Notes: generated by a model from the sequence alone, not told the origin. DNA of 15,046 bases from CAIUMH01 sp037142475 (GCA_037142475.1 JBAXAR010000048.1:1-15046), one strand, 5' to 3'; positions 1-5,749 are shown, counted from the stretch's first letter. A program made the numbers and translations.

Positions 1-1
1 C

Positions 2-229
2 TTCGTCGATGTGGTTCCCCAGGCAAGTCGCCTTCGGCTTTCATTGAACATGCAGTTCCATGAGCTCAACGATCCGCGCGAATTCGCGACCGACGTGACG
101 GATGTCGGCCGTTGGGGGAACGGAGACGTCGAGGTCGGTTTTTCGGATCTTGCGGATCTTTCCTATGTGATGGGGCTGATCCGACAGTCGTTCGAGAAGC
201 AGATGGGCAACGGTCAAGATGTTGCGTAG
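2..229 (+). CDS. C-terminal part of a DUF5655-type protein (5' end outside window)
   Basis: The frame is open from the first bases of the window and ends at TGA-less stop TAG at 227-229, giving about 75 residues. The segment FVDVVPQASRLRLSLN, then LNDPREFATDVTDVGRWGNG and a closing YVMGLIRQSFEKQ match my memory of the C-terminal DUF5655 domain, which is found in small proteins sometimes described as predicted transport or nuclease-associated proteins. The biochemical role of the family is not settled. No start codon can be assigned because the gene enters from the left edge; the GTG at 11 lies inside the domain and is not a credible start. It lies at the edge of a debris-rich region next to ssrA, so it may be mobile-island cargo. 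The family assignment is from recognition only. Confidence 0.65.
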   Translation, partial: FVDVVPQASRLRLSLNMQFHELNDPREFATDVTDVGRWGNGDVEVGFSDLADLSYVMGLIRQSFEKQMGNGQDVA

Positions 230-402
230 CCTTCGGGTGCCTTGGCGCGCAACCTGCGGCCTTGCGCTATGAGCGCGAATGGCCAGCACCTCGGCAACGT
301 CGGCAGGCATTGCGTTCGTAACTCGGATAGTTTGTAACTTCTCTCACCGTGTCTCGGAGCTCTCCTTCAAGAACGACGCCGGCAATCACGGATGGCGGAT
401 CG
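230..402. other. Short gene-poor stretch with coding-like minus-strand relic
   Basis: No convincing complete gene is present. On the minus strand a 40-codon frame (GTG at 387-389, stop at 267-269) reads VIAGVVLEGELRDTVREVTN, which looks protein-like, but it has no ribosome binding site and its last dozen residues look random. Together with the fragment immediately to its right, this suggests decayed coding sequence. Confidence 0.25.
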
Positions 403-609
403 CTAACCGTCGAACGGAGTCAGTTCTTTTATCGAGACGGTCAGCTCCAGTGGACCACTCACGCCAAGATGATCTCGGAGCGTGGCCTTGATCAGCTCCA
501 CAGGCCCCCTAATGGGAAGCGGGTCATCCCAGTAGGCCGCCACCTCGCCACCTCGGACCACCACAACGGTTCTTGCAACGAGACCCGTCAGCCAAGCAGA
601 GGAGAACCA
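403..609 (-). pseudogene. Minus-strand gene fragment, unrecognised
   Basis: Reading the minus strand from 609 to the TAG at 403-405 gives about 68 codons without a stop. The translation contains LVARTVVVVRGGEVAAYWDD, then PVELIKATLRDHLGVSG and ends SIKELTPFDG, with alternating hydrophobic and charged residues typical of a folded domain. Upstream in this frame there are stops at 610-612 and 616-618, and there is no ATG; a GTG lies inside. I read it as the C-terminal remnant of a gene cut off near position 605. Function is not recognised. The opposite strand is also open here in short frames, so noncoding origin cannot be excluded. Confidence 0.3.
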
Positions 610-643
610 TCATTTCTATTGGACCGACACCACGCCAGATACC

Positions 644-1048
644 TTGACGATTCGAGGAACTGAGTCTGCAGTTGCTATCGCATTTGCGAGGGGAAAAATT
701 TCTGGGGGATGTGATGGATGTAGCCCGACCTACCCTAATAGGGGATCCTACGTTTTTGTGGACTCACCGACTGCTGGAGCTCAAGTCAACCCAGTTCCGG
801 GAATCACGGTTCACTGCGAAACCAGAGACAAGAAGATTGTTAAATACACAGAAATTGGATGCAGCATATCTGGTCCAGCTTACGAAAAGAATCAGCAAGC
901 AAGAACTGACTATGTCATAGTCCAAATTGTCCAGGTATCTCAGAAGTACTACCTTTCGTTCGCATCAGCCACGGGCCTGGGGTATCCAATATTTTGTCCT
1001 AATCTGACGCCCAATCAACGACAAGTTCCTGTAGTCAAGTGCATTTGA
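644..1048 (+). CDS. Hypothetical protein, probably N-terminally truncated
   Basis: This frame runs to TGA at 1046-1048 and encodes 134 residues from a TTG at 644. Protein-like sequence seems to begin earlier, near 605 (HHFYWTDTTPDTLTIRG), but no ATG or GTG is in frame and a stop lies at 533-535, so the true start is missing or lost. The product is not recognised. It has several cysteines (GCDGC near the N-terminus, HCE, GCS, FCPN, KCI at the end), which would fit an extracytoplasmic or metal-binding fold, although no signal peptide is visible. Base composition is clearly more AT-rich than the genes right of 1800, and codon choice (AAA, AGA, ATA, GGA) differs from them, suggesting foreign origin. 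No ribosome binding site precedes the TTG. Confidence 0.35.
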   Translation: MTIRGTESAVAIAFARGKISGGCDGCSPTYPNRGSYVFVDSPTAGAQVNPVPGITVHCETRDKKIVKYTEIGCSISGPAYEKNQQARTDYVIVQIVQVSQKYYLSFASATGLGYPIFCPNLTPNQRQVPVVKCI

Positions 1049-1119
1049 GATGCTTGAGCGCCGGTGGGATCCGAGAAGTGCCGCAGAAGAATAGTGACCA
1101 CCGAATGCAGTGATGAAGG

Positions 1120-1206
1120 CCTGTCTGAATCCGCTGTAACCGGTGGGACAGGAAACTCAGAGTGAATCAGGCGTGTGAAGGAACGCACAACGATTGCCCT
1201 ACGAGG
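1120..1206 (+). ncRNA. Structured RNA-like stretch, possible group II intron domain I relic
   Basis: Two nested hairpins can be drawn. CCTGTC at 1120-1125 pairs with GACAGG at 1147-1152 and encloses CCGC 1131-1134 paired to GTGG 1143-1146. AATC at 1165-1168 pairs with GATT at 1192-1195 and encloses GTGTG 1173-1177 paired to CGCAC 1184-1188. The single-stranded elements GTAACC, AACTC, AGTGAATC and CTACGAGG resemble, from memory, domain I of bacterial group II introns. No reverse transcriptase and no domain V hairpin were found in the window, so if the reading is right this is a truncated remnant. Other structured RNAs are possible. Confidence 0.35.
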
Positions 1207-1224
1207 TACGGATGCGGCTCAGAA

Positions 1225-1242
1225 TGTGTCAGTTTTGTGTCA
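1225..1242. repeat. Direct repeat TGTGTCA with 11-bp period
   Basis: TGTGTCA occurs at 1225-1231 and again at 1236-1242, exactly 11 bp apart, one helical turn. Such spacing suits a protein binding two sites on one DNA face, for example an integrase arm site or a transposon terminus. It lies between the structured stretch and the ssrA terminator. With only two copies it could be chance. Confidence 0.3.
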
Positions 1243-1281
1243 TCTTGAGGTATCTGACCGCTCAATTATTCATAATAATAG

Positions 1282-1311
1282 TACCTGACCTGGGTATATA
1301 CAGGTAAGGTA
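1282..1311 (-). terminator. Hairpin terminator of ssrA
   Basis: TACCTGACCTG (1282-1292) and CAGGTAAGGTA (1301-1311) form an 11-bp stem with one mismatch around an 8-nt loop. On the minus strand the stem starts 4 nt after the mature 3' end of tmRNA and is followed by an AT-rich stretch rather than a clean U-tract. Position and stability support a tmRNA terminator or processing hairpin. Confidence 0.6.
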
Positions 1312-1315
1312 TTCG

Positions 1316-1662
1316 TGGAGGTGGCGGGAATCGAACCCGCGTCCGCCGGTACCTCAACAGGACTTCTCCGAGCGCAGCCGATCGAGGGTTGTCGAGGCGT
1401 GGGGGTCGATCGGCGACCGTCCCATCCCGTATCCCGCTGAGTTTTCCCAATCAGCCGGCGGGAGCAGCTGAAAGGTAAGTCCTACAAGATGGCGCCCGTT
1501 TCCCTACCCGTAGGACTGAGGCAGGACGGACGTCGCTGCTCTAGGCAGCGAGTGCGAGCTTAGGCTCGGCGTTTATTTTTGGTTCAGGCTCTTTAACGTG
1601 GTTCCTGAGACCACGGCTCGCTTCTCCTGTCTCGACAGCCAACGTCGAAACCCTTCACCCCC
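1316..1662 (-). ncRNA. ssrA: tmRNA (transfer-messenger RNA)
   Basis: tmRNA acts with SmpB to free stalled ribosomes and tag the unfinished protein for proteolysis. On the minus strand the 5' end GGGGGTGAAGGGTTTCGAC (from 1662) pairs through GGGGGTG with CACCTCC (1323-1317), forming the 7-bp acceptor stem with one G-U pair. The T arm is GCGGG-TTCGATT-CCCGC. A helix equivalent to P2 is visible: ACAGGA near the 5' end pairs with TCCTGT near the 3' end. The internal reading frame encodes a tag ending LALAA followed by TAG. The encoded length of 347 nt is normal. The discriminator A is at 1316 and the next genomic bases are CGA, so CCA appears not to be encoded and would have to be added. Its partner gene smpB lies 3.1 kb to the right on the same strand. 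Confidence 0.96.
1541..1570 (-). other. ssrA proteolysis-tag reading frame (AEPKLALAA, stop TAG)
   Basis: Reading the minus strand from 1570 gives GCC GAG CCT AAG CTC GCA CTC GCT GCC TAG. I chose GCC as the resume codon because the preceding bases ATAAAC carry U at -5, A at -4 and a purine at -3, as in the E. coli and M. tuberculosis tmRNAs. The tag ends in the usual ALAA-type degron. If the frame opened earlier, an Asn would precede. Confidence 0.8.
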
Positions 1663-1704
1663 ATGTTTCCTCACAAAGCCGTGTCCATCACGACTTCGCT
1701 TCTC

Positions 1705-1710
1705 ATGCTA
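1705..1710 (-). promoter_or_regulatory. Candidate -10 box for the tmRNA precursor
   Basis: TAGCAT on the minus strand (1710 to 1705) fits an actinobacterial -10 and would give a precursor about 36 nt longer than mature tmRNA at its 5' end, to be trimmed by RNase P. No -35 is evident, so the call is weak. Confidence 0.25.
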
Positions 1711-1789
1711 CCTGCCCGATGCGACCGAAACCCCTCGGCCGGATGCCGACGGGTGCGGTTCGACACTCAGCGGCCGTCGCTTCATCCCC

Positions 1790-1795
1790 TAGATT
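1790..1795 (+). promoter_or_regulatory. Candidate -10 box for the CitE-like pair
   Basis: TAGATT lies 35 nt before the GTG start at 1825 and matches TANNNT. Initiation near 1802 would give a leader of about 23 nt containing the GGAGG at 1816-1820. No clear -35 is seen at the expected distance. Confidence 0.4.
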
Positions 1796-1815
1796 GGAAT
1801 CTGTCCACCTACCTT

Positions 1816-1820
1816 GGAGG
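1816..1820 (+). promoter_or_regulatory. Shine-Dalgarno site that sets the GTG start at 1825
   Basis: GGAGG (with a following T) ends 4 nt before GTG 1825. The reading frame is open further upstream, but that part lies over the ssrA 5' end and its flank and has no ribosome binding site. Confidence 0.65.
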
Positions 1821-1824
1821 TGCT

Positions 1825-2889
1825 GTGCGCTCCCCGAAAGACTTCTTCCGTCCGTTGGCTGTCGGAGCCCCCGAGCCACTCCGAGAGGTGCCATTCCGCC
1901 CGTCGCGAATGATCCACTTCTTTCCCGCGTCGAATCCCAAGATGGTGGCCAAGCTTCCGGATCTTGCGACCAAGGTCGATGTGCTCCTCGCCAACCTCGA
2001 AGATGGCGTCCCCGCCAGCGAGAAAGAAGCCGCCCGCCAAGGGATGGTTGACGTTGGGAAGTCGGTGGACTTCGGAACCGCACAATTCTGGACACGGATC
2101 AACTCACTCGACTCGCCATGGGCGCTCGATGATTTGATCGCAGCGGTCACCGAGGTTGGCGATGTTCTCGATGTGATCATGGTCCCCAAGGTCGAGGGGG
2201 CCGAGGACATCCACTACGTCGATCGACTGTTGGCCCAACTCGAGGCTCGAGCTGGCTTGAGCCGGCCAATCCAAGTGCATGCGATTCTCGAAACAGCGCG
2301 TGGGGTATCGAACGTCGAAGAGATCTGCGCAGCATCGCCTCGGATGCAGGGACTCTCGCTTGGTCCGGCTGACCTTGCCGCGAATCGTCGCATGAAGACC
2401 ACCCGGGTCGGCGGTGGCCATCCTGACTACCTGGTGCGCCAGGATCCAATCGACGGCGACATCCACGGACCTCGGGCAATCTTCCAACAGGACCTGTGGC
2501 ACTACACAATCGCCCGCATGGTTGACGCCTGCCAGGCCAACGGTATCTCCGCCTATTACGGACCATTTGGTGACATCGCTGACGTGGTCGCCTGCGAAGA
2601 CCAGTTCCGCAATGCCTATCTCCTCGGATGTGTCGGCGCCTGGTCGCTCCATCCTGCTCAGATCGACATCGCCCGCAGAGTCTTCTCTCCCAGCGTGGCC
2701 GATGTGCGTCATGCGCAACGGGTGATTGCCGCCATGGGCGATGGAACCGGAGCCGTGATGCTGGACGGCAAGATGGAAGATGACGCGTCGGTGAAGCAGT
2801 GCCGCGTGATGGTCGATCTCGCCGAAGACCTTGCAGCCCGTGACCCTGAGCTCGCCGAGCTCTACGCAACCATCACCCTGGAGGACTGA
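1825..2889 (+). CDS. CitE-like HpcH/HpaI-family lyase (malyl/citramalyl-CoA lyase type)
   Basis: The 354-residue product belongs to the HpcH/HpaI aldolase/citrate lyase beta superfamily of TIM-barrel, Mg-dependent enzymes that cleave or form malyl-, methylmalyl- or citramalyl-CoA, or hydrolyse such thioesters. Visible signatures in order: LEDGV (E59, D60), WTRIN with the substrate-binding Arg, MVPKVEGAEDI, the HAILETARG strand with its metal-ligand Glu, LGPADLAA, and the C-terminal AWSLHPAQIDIARRVFSPS. It carries an N-terminal extension (RSPKDFFRPLAVGAPEPLRE) and a longer central part than its neighbour, resembling the L-malyl-CoA/beta-methylmalyl-CoA lyase branch. The GTG start is chosen for its ribosome binding site. 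The stop is separated from the next start by one base, so the two genes are surely co-translated. Exact substrate cannot be read from sequence. Confidence 0.85.
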   Translation: MRSPKDFFRPLAVGAPEPLREVPFRPSRMIHFFPASNPKMVAKLPDLATKVDVLLANLEDGVPASEKEAARQGMVDVGKSVDFGTAQFWTRINSLDSPWALDDLIAAVTEVGDVLDVIMVPKVEGAEDIHYVDRLLAQLEARAGLSRPIQVHAILETARGVSNVEEICAASPRMQGLSLGPADLAANRRMKTTRVGGGHPDYLVRQDPIDGDIHGPRAIFQQDLWHYTIARMVDACQANGISAYYGPFGDIADVVACEDQFRNAYLLGCVGAWSLHPAQIDIARRVFSPSVADVRHAQRVIAAMGDGTGAVMLDGKMEDDASVKQCRVMVDLAEDLAARDPELAELYATITLED

Positions 2890-2890
2890 G

Positions 2891-3769
2891 ATGGCAACCA
2901 GCGACCTTCGACCCCGACGCAGTGTGCTCTACATGCCTGCGGCCAACGAACGTGCGCTCGAGAAGGCCAAGGCACTATCGGCCGACGCTCTGATCTTCGA
3001 TCTTGAAGACGCGGTGGCTCCCGACGCCAAGGCCGAGGCCCGCGAGCGAGCCTGTTCGATGTTCGCCGCCGGTGGCTACGGCAATCGGGAGATCACGATC
3101 CGAGCCAATGGGATCGGCACGATGTGGCACGACGATGACCTTGCCGCCATCGCCGCTGCTGGCCCCGACGGAGTTGTCGTGCCAAAGGTGAACTCAGCCG
3201 CTGATGTCCACGCCATCGAATCCGCTCTCGAGCGCCACGGCGCTCCCGACCGAACTCGAATCTGGGCCATGCTCGAGACCCCAGTCGCGATGCTCCATGC
3301 CGAAGAGATCTGCGCCGCCTCTGAGCGTCTCAACGTTCTGGTCATGGGTACCAATGACCTGGCCAAGGAACTCCATGCCCAGCGTGTGCCGGGTCGTGAC
3401 CCGCTCTTGGGGGGCCTCTATCTGGCGCTCCTCGCCGCTCGAGCCACCGACAAGGTCATCCTTGATGGTGTCTTCAATGACATCAAGGACGACGAGGGGT
3501 TTGCCAGTGAATGCCGTCAGGGCCGCCAGATGGGCTTCGACGGCAAGACCCTCGTGCACCCAAGCCAAGTCGAGCCGTGTAACCGGGCGTTCTCTCCTGA
3601 GCCTGAAGAGGTTGCGTTGGCCGAGCGCATCATTGCCGCGTTTGAAGAGGCCGAGCGTGACGGACGCGGCGTGGTGACGGTTGATGGGCGGATGATCGAG
3701 AATCTTCACGTCGACGAGGCTCGACGAGTGCTGGCGATCCAGAGCACGATCGCTGAGGCTGACGCCTGA
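2891..3769 (+). CDS. CitE-like CoA ester lyase / malyl-CoA thioesterase family protein
   Basis: This 292-residue protein is a second HpcH/HpaI aldolase/CitE member, of the shorter CitE/CLYBL type. Motifs: RRSVLYMPAANERALEKA at the N-terminus, FDLEDAVAPD (E39, D40, metal and CoA region), TIRANGIGT with the substrate Arg, VVVPKV, MLETPVAML with the metal-ligand Glu, MGTNDLAKEL, and GFDGKTLVHPSQVEPCNRAFSP at the C-terminus. The family includes citrate lyase beta subunits, citramalyl-CoA lyases and (3S)-malyl-CoA thioesterases; no citrate lyase alpha (CitF) or acyl carrier (CitD) gene is adjacent, so a citrate lyase role is unlikely. GGAGG at 2880-2884 sits 6 nt before ATG, inside the end of the preceding gene. 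A paired system with one partner making or cleaving a malyl-type CoA ester and the other hydrolysing it is plausible but inferred. Confidence 0.88.
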   Translation: MATSDLRPRRSVLYMPAANERALEKAKALSADALIFDLEDAVAPDAKAEARERACSMFAAGGYGNREITIRANGIGTMWHDDDLAAIAAAGPDGVVVPKVNSAADVHAIESALERHGAPDRTRIWAMLETPVAMLHAEEICAASERLNVLVMGTNDLAKELHAQRVPGRDPLLGGLYLALLAARATDKVILDGVFNDIKDDEGFASECRQGRQMGFDGKTLVHPSQVEPCNRAFSPEPEEVALAERIIAAFEEAERDGRGVVTVDGRMIENLHVDEARRVLAIQSTIAEADA

Positions 3770-3824
3770 TCACTCTGGTGTTCGGCCCAGATCACCTGAT
3801 GCTTCGGAGTCTGCGAGTGCCTGG

Positions 3825-3860
3825 GTTTCAATCCGGAAGGTAAAGCCCGAAGGTTGAAAG
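3825..3860. repeat. Inverted repeat TTTCAA/TTGAAA in the transporter upstream region
   Basis: TTTCAA at 3826-3831 and TTGAAA at 3854-3859 are exact reverse complements 22 nt apart. Between them are two near copies, CCGGAAGGT and CCCGAAGGT. The element ends 11 nt before the -10 box of the next gene, so it could be an operator. The rest of 3770-3882 shows only a weak 5-bp hairpin (TCTGG 3774-3778 with CCAGA 3787-3791). Confidence 0.3.
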
Positions 3861-3870
3861 CAATGCCCCG

Positions 3871-3876
3871 TAGGGT
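3871..3876 (+). promoter_or_regulatory. -10 box of a leaderless promoter (DMT-type transporter)
   Basis: TAGGGT ends 6 nt before ATG 3883. In actinobacteria a TANNNT box at this distance places transcription initiation at or next to the start codon. No Shine-Dalgarno sequence is present between it and the ATG, which supports leaderless translation. A TTGAAA at 3854-3859 is too close to serve as a standard -35. Confidence 0.55.
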
Positions 3877-3882
3877 GGCTCC

Positions 3883-4734
3883 ATGGTCATCGCCTACCTT
3901 GCCGCGTTCTCGTGTGCTCTGTTTTTTGGCCTCGGATCAGTGCTCCAGAGCGTGGGAGCCAAGCGCGTGGCGGTCTCGGGAACACTCAACCCGCGCACAC
4001 TGGCGAAGGTGGCGGTGCAAATCCCCTACCTGATGGGCCTCGGAATCGACACCGCTGGGTGGCTGCTGTCGCTTGTGGCGTTGGCGACACTCCCCGTCTT
4101 TGTCGTCCAAGCTCTGGTCGCTGCCTCGGTGGGCTTCGTGGTGGTGTTCTCCGCCCTCATTGAGCATCTCCGACCAAATCGTCGGCAGGTCGGTGTGCTG
4201 ATCATCTTGGGGTTGGGTCTGATCGGGTTGGCGATCTCAGGCGCACCCGAATCCGCCAAGCGGCTCTCAAGCGGGTTCACGATCGCCATGTTCGTCGCCG
4301 CAATCGTGATCGCCGTGGCTGGCGTGGCAACGCCACGAATCATGAAGGCCGCTCATTCAGCCAGCGTCTTGGCTGGTCTTGCCGGGTTGGCCTTCGGAGG
4401 GACCGCGCTGTGTGCTCGATCGCTTTCGGCGACGTCGATTGGCTGGCATTCTTTTCTTGAGCCGCTCACCTGGGCGCTGGCGGCCTTTGGGATCATGGGC
4501 CTGGTGTTCTTCGCCGCAGCGTTGCAACGTGGTTCGGCGACCGTGGCGATGGCATGGCTTTGCACGGCAGAGACGGTGGCTCCGGCCATCATTGGGATCG
4601 CCGTTCTCGGAGACCGGGCACGACCTGGCCTCGGTCTGTTGGCGGCAGTGTCCTTCGTCGTGGCGGTTGCCTCAGCGGTGGCTCTCAGTTTGGTGTCGCC
4701 ACCTCACGAGGCACCAGCCGCAGTGTCGTCCTGA
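3883..4734 (+). CDS. DMT-superfamily (EamA/NIPA-like) integral membrane transporter
   Basis: The 283-residue product is almost wholly hydrophobic with about nine to ten predicted membrane segments in two similar halves, the layout of the drug/metabolite transporter superfamily. The first segment is AYLAAFSCALFFGLGSVLQ, followed by the short basic loop GAKRVAVSG; later segments include VFVVQALVAASVGFVVVFS and, in the second half, TVAMAWLCTAETVAPAIIG, the usual second-half EamA helix, then GDRARPG before the last helix. Substrate cannot be deduced; some relatives carry amino acids or metabolites, others (NIPA type) Mg2+. The ATG is set by the leaderless promoter. It converges on smpB with only 6 nt between the stop codons and no room for a separate terminator. 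Confidence 0.75.
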   Translation: MVIAYLAAFSCALFFGLGSVLQSVGAKRVAVSGTLNPRTLAKVAVQIPYLMGLGIDTAGWLLSLVALATLPVFVVQALVAASVGFVVVFSALIEHLRPNRRQVGVLIILGLGLIGLAISGAPESAKRLSSGFTIAMFVAAIVIAVAGVATPRIMKAAHSASVLAGLAGLAFGGTALCARSLSATSIGWHSFLEPLTWALAAFGIMGLVFFAAALQRGSATVAMAWLCTAETVAPAIIGIAVLGDRARPGLGLLAAVSFVVAVASAVALSLVSPPHEAPAAVSS

Positions 4735-4740
4735 AATCGA

Positions 4741-5259
4741 TCAACCCCAGCGGGCGTGCTCTCGTACCGCACGATCCATCTCACGCTTGTTCTCGCGCTC
4801 CATGATCGCTCGGCGCTTGTCGTGAAGTTTTCGACCCCGGGCCACTCCTAATTCCACCTTGGCCCTCCCTTCGAGGAAATACAGGCGGAGTGGCACCATC
4901 GTCAGGGGCTGGGTCTGGGTTTGGCTGACCAGATCATTGATCTGATGACGATGAACAAGGAGTTTGCGTTTCCGATCAGGGTCGTGGCCACCGAACCCTG
5001 TGGAGAAGACCCACTGGGGGATGTGGAGCCCAAAGAGCCAGAGCTCGCTGCCGTCGACCCTGGCATAGGAGTCAACCATCTGGGCCTTGCCCTCTCGAAG
5101 CGACTTGACCTCGGATCCCTGGAGGACGATTCCGCATTCGAGGGTCTCGAGGATGTCGAAGTCATGACGGGCACGGCGGTTGGTGGCAACGGTTCGATCC
5201 CCGTTGTCCTGGGCCTTAAGCGCGTCCCGCTTGGCCTTGGTGCGCTTCGCCTGTGCCAC
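4741..5259 (-). CDS. smpB: SsrA-binding protein SmpB
   Basis: SmpB binds the tRNA-like domain of tmRNA and delivers it to stalled ribosomes. The 172-residue product has the N-terminal VATNRRARHDFDILETLECG, then the oligonucleotide-binding core with GSEVKSLREGKAQMVDSYAR, the conserved LYFLEGRAKVELGVARGRKLHDKR and a basic tail rich in Arg/Lys/Glu that in the family folds into the decoding site. I choose GTG at 5257-5259 because a TAGCCT box lies exactly 7 nt upstream on this strand, giving a leaderless start, and the resulting length is close to the usual 155-165. A longer frame exists with ATG at 5313 or 5412, but it would cross the mec promoter and start, and the extra residues are not typical. 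Same strand as ssrA. Confidence 0.93.
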   Translation of the reverse strand: MAQAKRTKAKRDALKAQDNGDRTVATNRRARHDFDILETLECGIVLQGSEVKSLREGKAQMVDSYARVDGSELWLFGLHIPQWVFSTGFGGHDPDRKRKLLVHRHQINDLVSQTQTQPLTMVPLRLYFLEGRAKVELGVARGRKLHDKRRAIMERENKREMDRAVREHARWG

Positions 5260-5266
5260 GCCGTCA

Positions 5267-5272
5267 AGGCTA
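5267..5272 (-). promoter_or_regulatory. -10 box of leaderless smpB promoter
   Basis: TAGCCT on the minus strand (5272 to 5267) is followed by 7 nt and then the GTG start codon. No Shine-Dalgarno sequence is present. Same geometry as the mec promoter on the other strand. Confidence 0.5.
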
Positions 5273-5298
5273 CCCGCCGATACCGCGGCTGCCTTCGG

Positions 5299-5304
5299 TA
5301 GCGT
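5299..5304 (+). promoter_or_regulatory. -10 box of leaderless mec promoter
   Basis: TAGCGT is followed by GGGGCGC (7 nt) and the mec ATG at 5312. There is no ribosome binding site at normal spacing. With the smpB box it makes a compact divergent promoter of about 50 bp. Confidence 0.5.
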
Positions 5305-5311
5305 GGGGCGC

Positions 5312-5719
5312 ATGCTCACCGTGTCGCAAACGCAGATCGACGAGATGGTGGCGCACGCCTTGCGCGGACTCCCTGATGAAGCCTGTGGTCTCCTCAGTGG
5401 CGATCCGAGCACGAGCGAGGTGGCGGTGATCTACCCAACCGACAACATCGCAGCCTCGGCCAAGGTCTATACCGTCGATCCGAGGGCGCATCTGCGGGCC
5501 GATCGCGATGCCGAAGACCAAGGATTCTCGATCATCGGGGTCTTCCATTCGCATACCCACACCGAGGCCTATCCGTCACCCACCGACATCATCCAGGCGC
5601 CGGACCCCACGTGGCACTACGTCATCATCTCGCTGCGTGAACCGATGGCATCGGTGCGCAGCTATCGCATTCTCGATGGCGAGGTCACCGAAGAAGAGAT
5701 TCGGATCGCGGCTGATTGA
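5312..5719 (+). CDS. mec: Mec-type JAMM metallopeptidase (CysO-cysteine peptidase)
   Basis: Mec is a Zn-dependent JAMM/MPN+ peptidase that releases cysteine from the C-terminus of the sulfur carrier CysO. The 135-residue product is a bare JAMM domain. The full motif is visible: E23 in DEACGLLSG, then H79-S-H81, seven residues, S89 and D92 in FHSHTHTEAYPSPTD, which supplies the Zn ligands and catalytic Glu. It lacks a ubiquitin-like partner domain, as expected of a stand-alone peptidase. In M. tuberculosis mec (Rv1334) directly precedes cysO and cysM; here cysO-cysM are 3.7 kb downstream, beyond a DoxX gene and two flavoproteins. The specific function is inferred from family and linkage; other M67-family proteins with unknown targets are the alternative. 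Confidence 0.85.
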   Translation: MLTVSQTQIDEMVAHALRGLPDEACGLLSGDPSTSEVAVIYPTDNIAASAKVYTVDPRAHLRADRDAEDQGFSIIGVFHSHTHTEAYPSPTDIIQAPDPTWHYVIISLREPMASVRSYRILDGEVTEEEIRIAAD

Positions 5720-5749
5720 CGAGCGCCCCAACCCGCTTTCGGCGACCTG

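Noticed and set aside
1316..1340. tRNA-like T arm that could be called as a tRNA gene
   Set aside because: The matching acceptor strand is about 330 nt away and an SsrA tag frame lies between, so it belongs to tmRNA.
1262..1450. 62-codon minus-strand frame over the ssrA 3' half
   Set aside because: It overlaps the tRNA-like domain of tmRNA and reads as noise.
1663..1824. Upstream in-frame extension of the first CitE-like gene to an ATG at 1663
   Set aside because: It would start at the 5' end of ssrA, has no ribosome binding site, and its translation is low-complexity Arg/Pro/Ser-rich unlike the family. The GTG at 1825 has GGAGG and begins the conserved sequence.
5260..5412. Longer smpB start at ATG 5313 or 5412
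   Set aside because: It would overlap the mec start and promoter and add residues absent from the family; the leaderless GTG at 5259 fits better.
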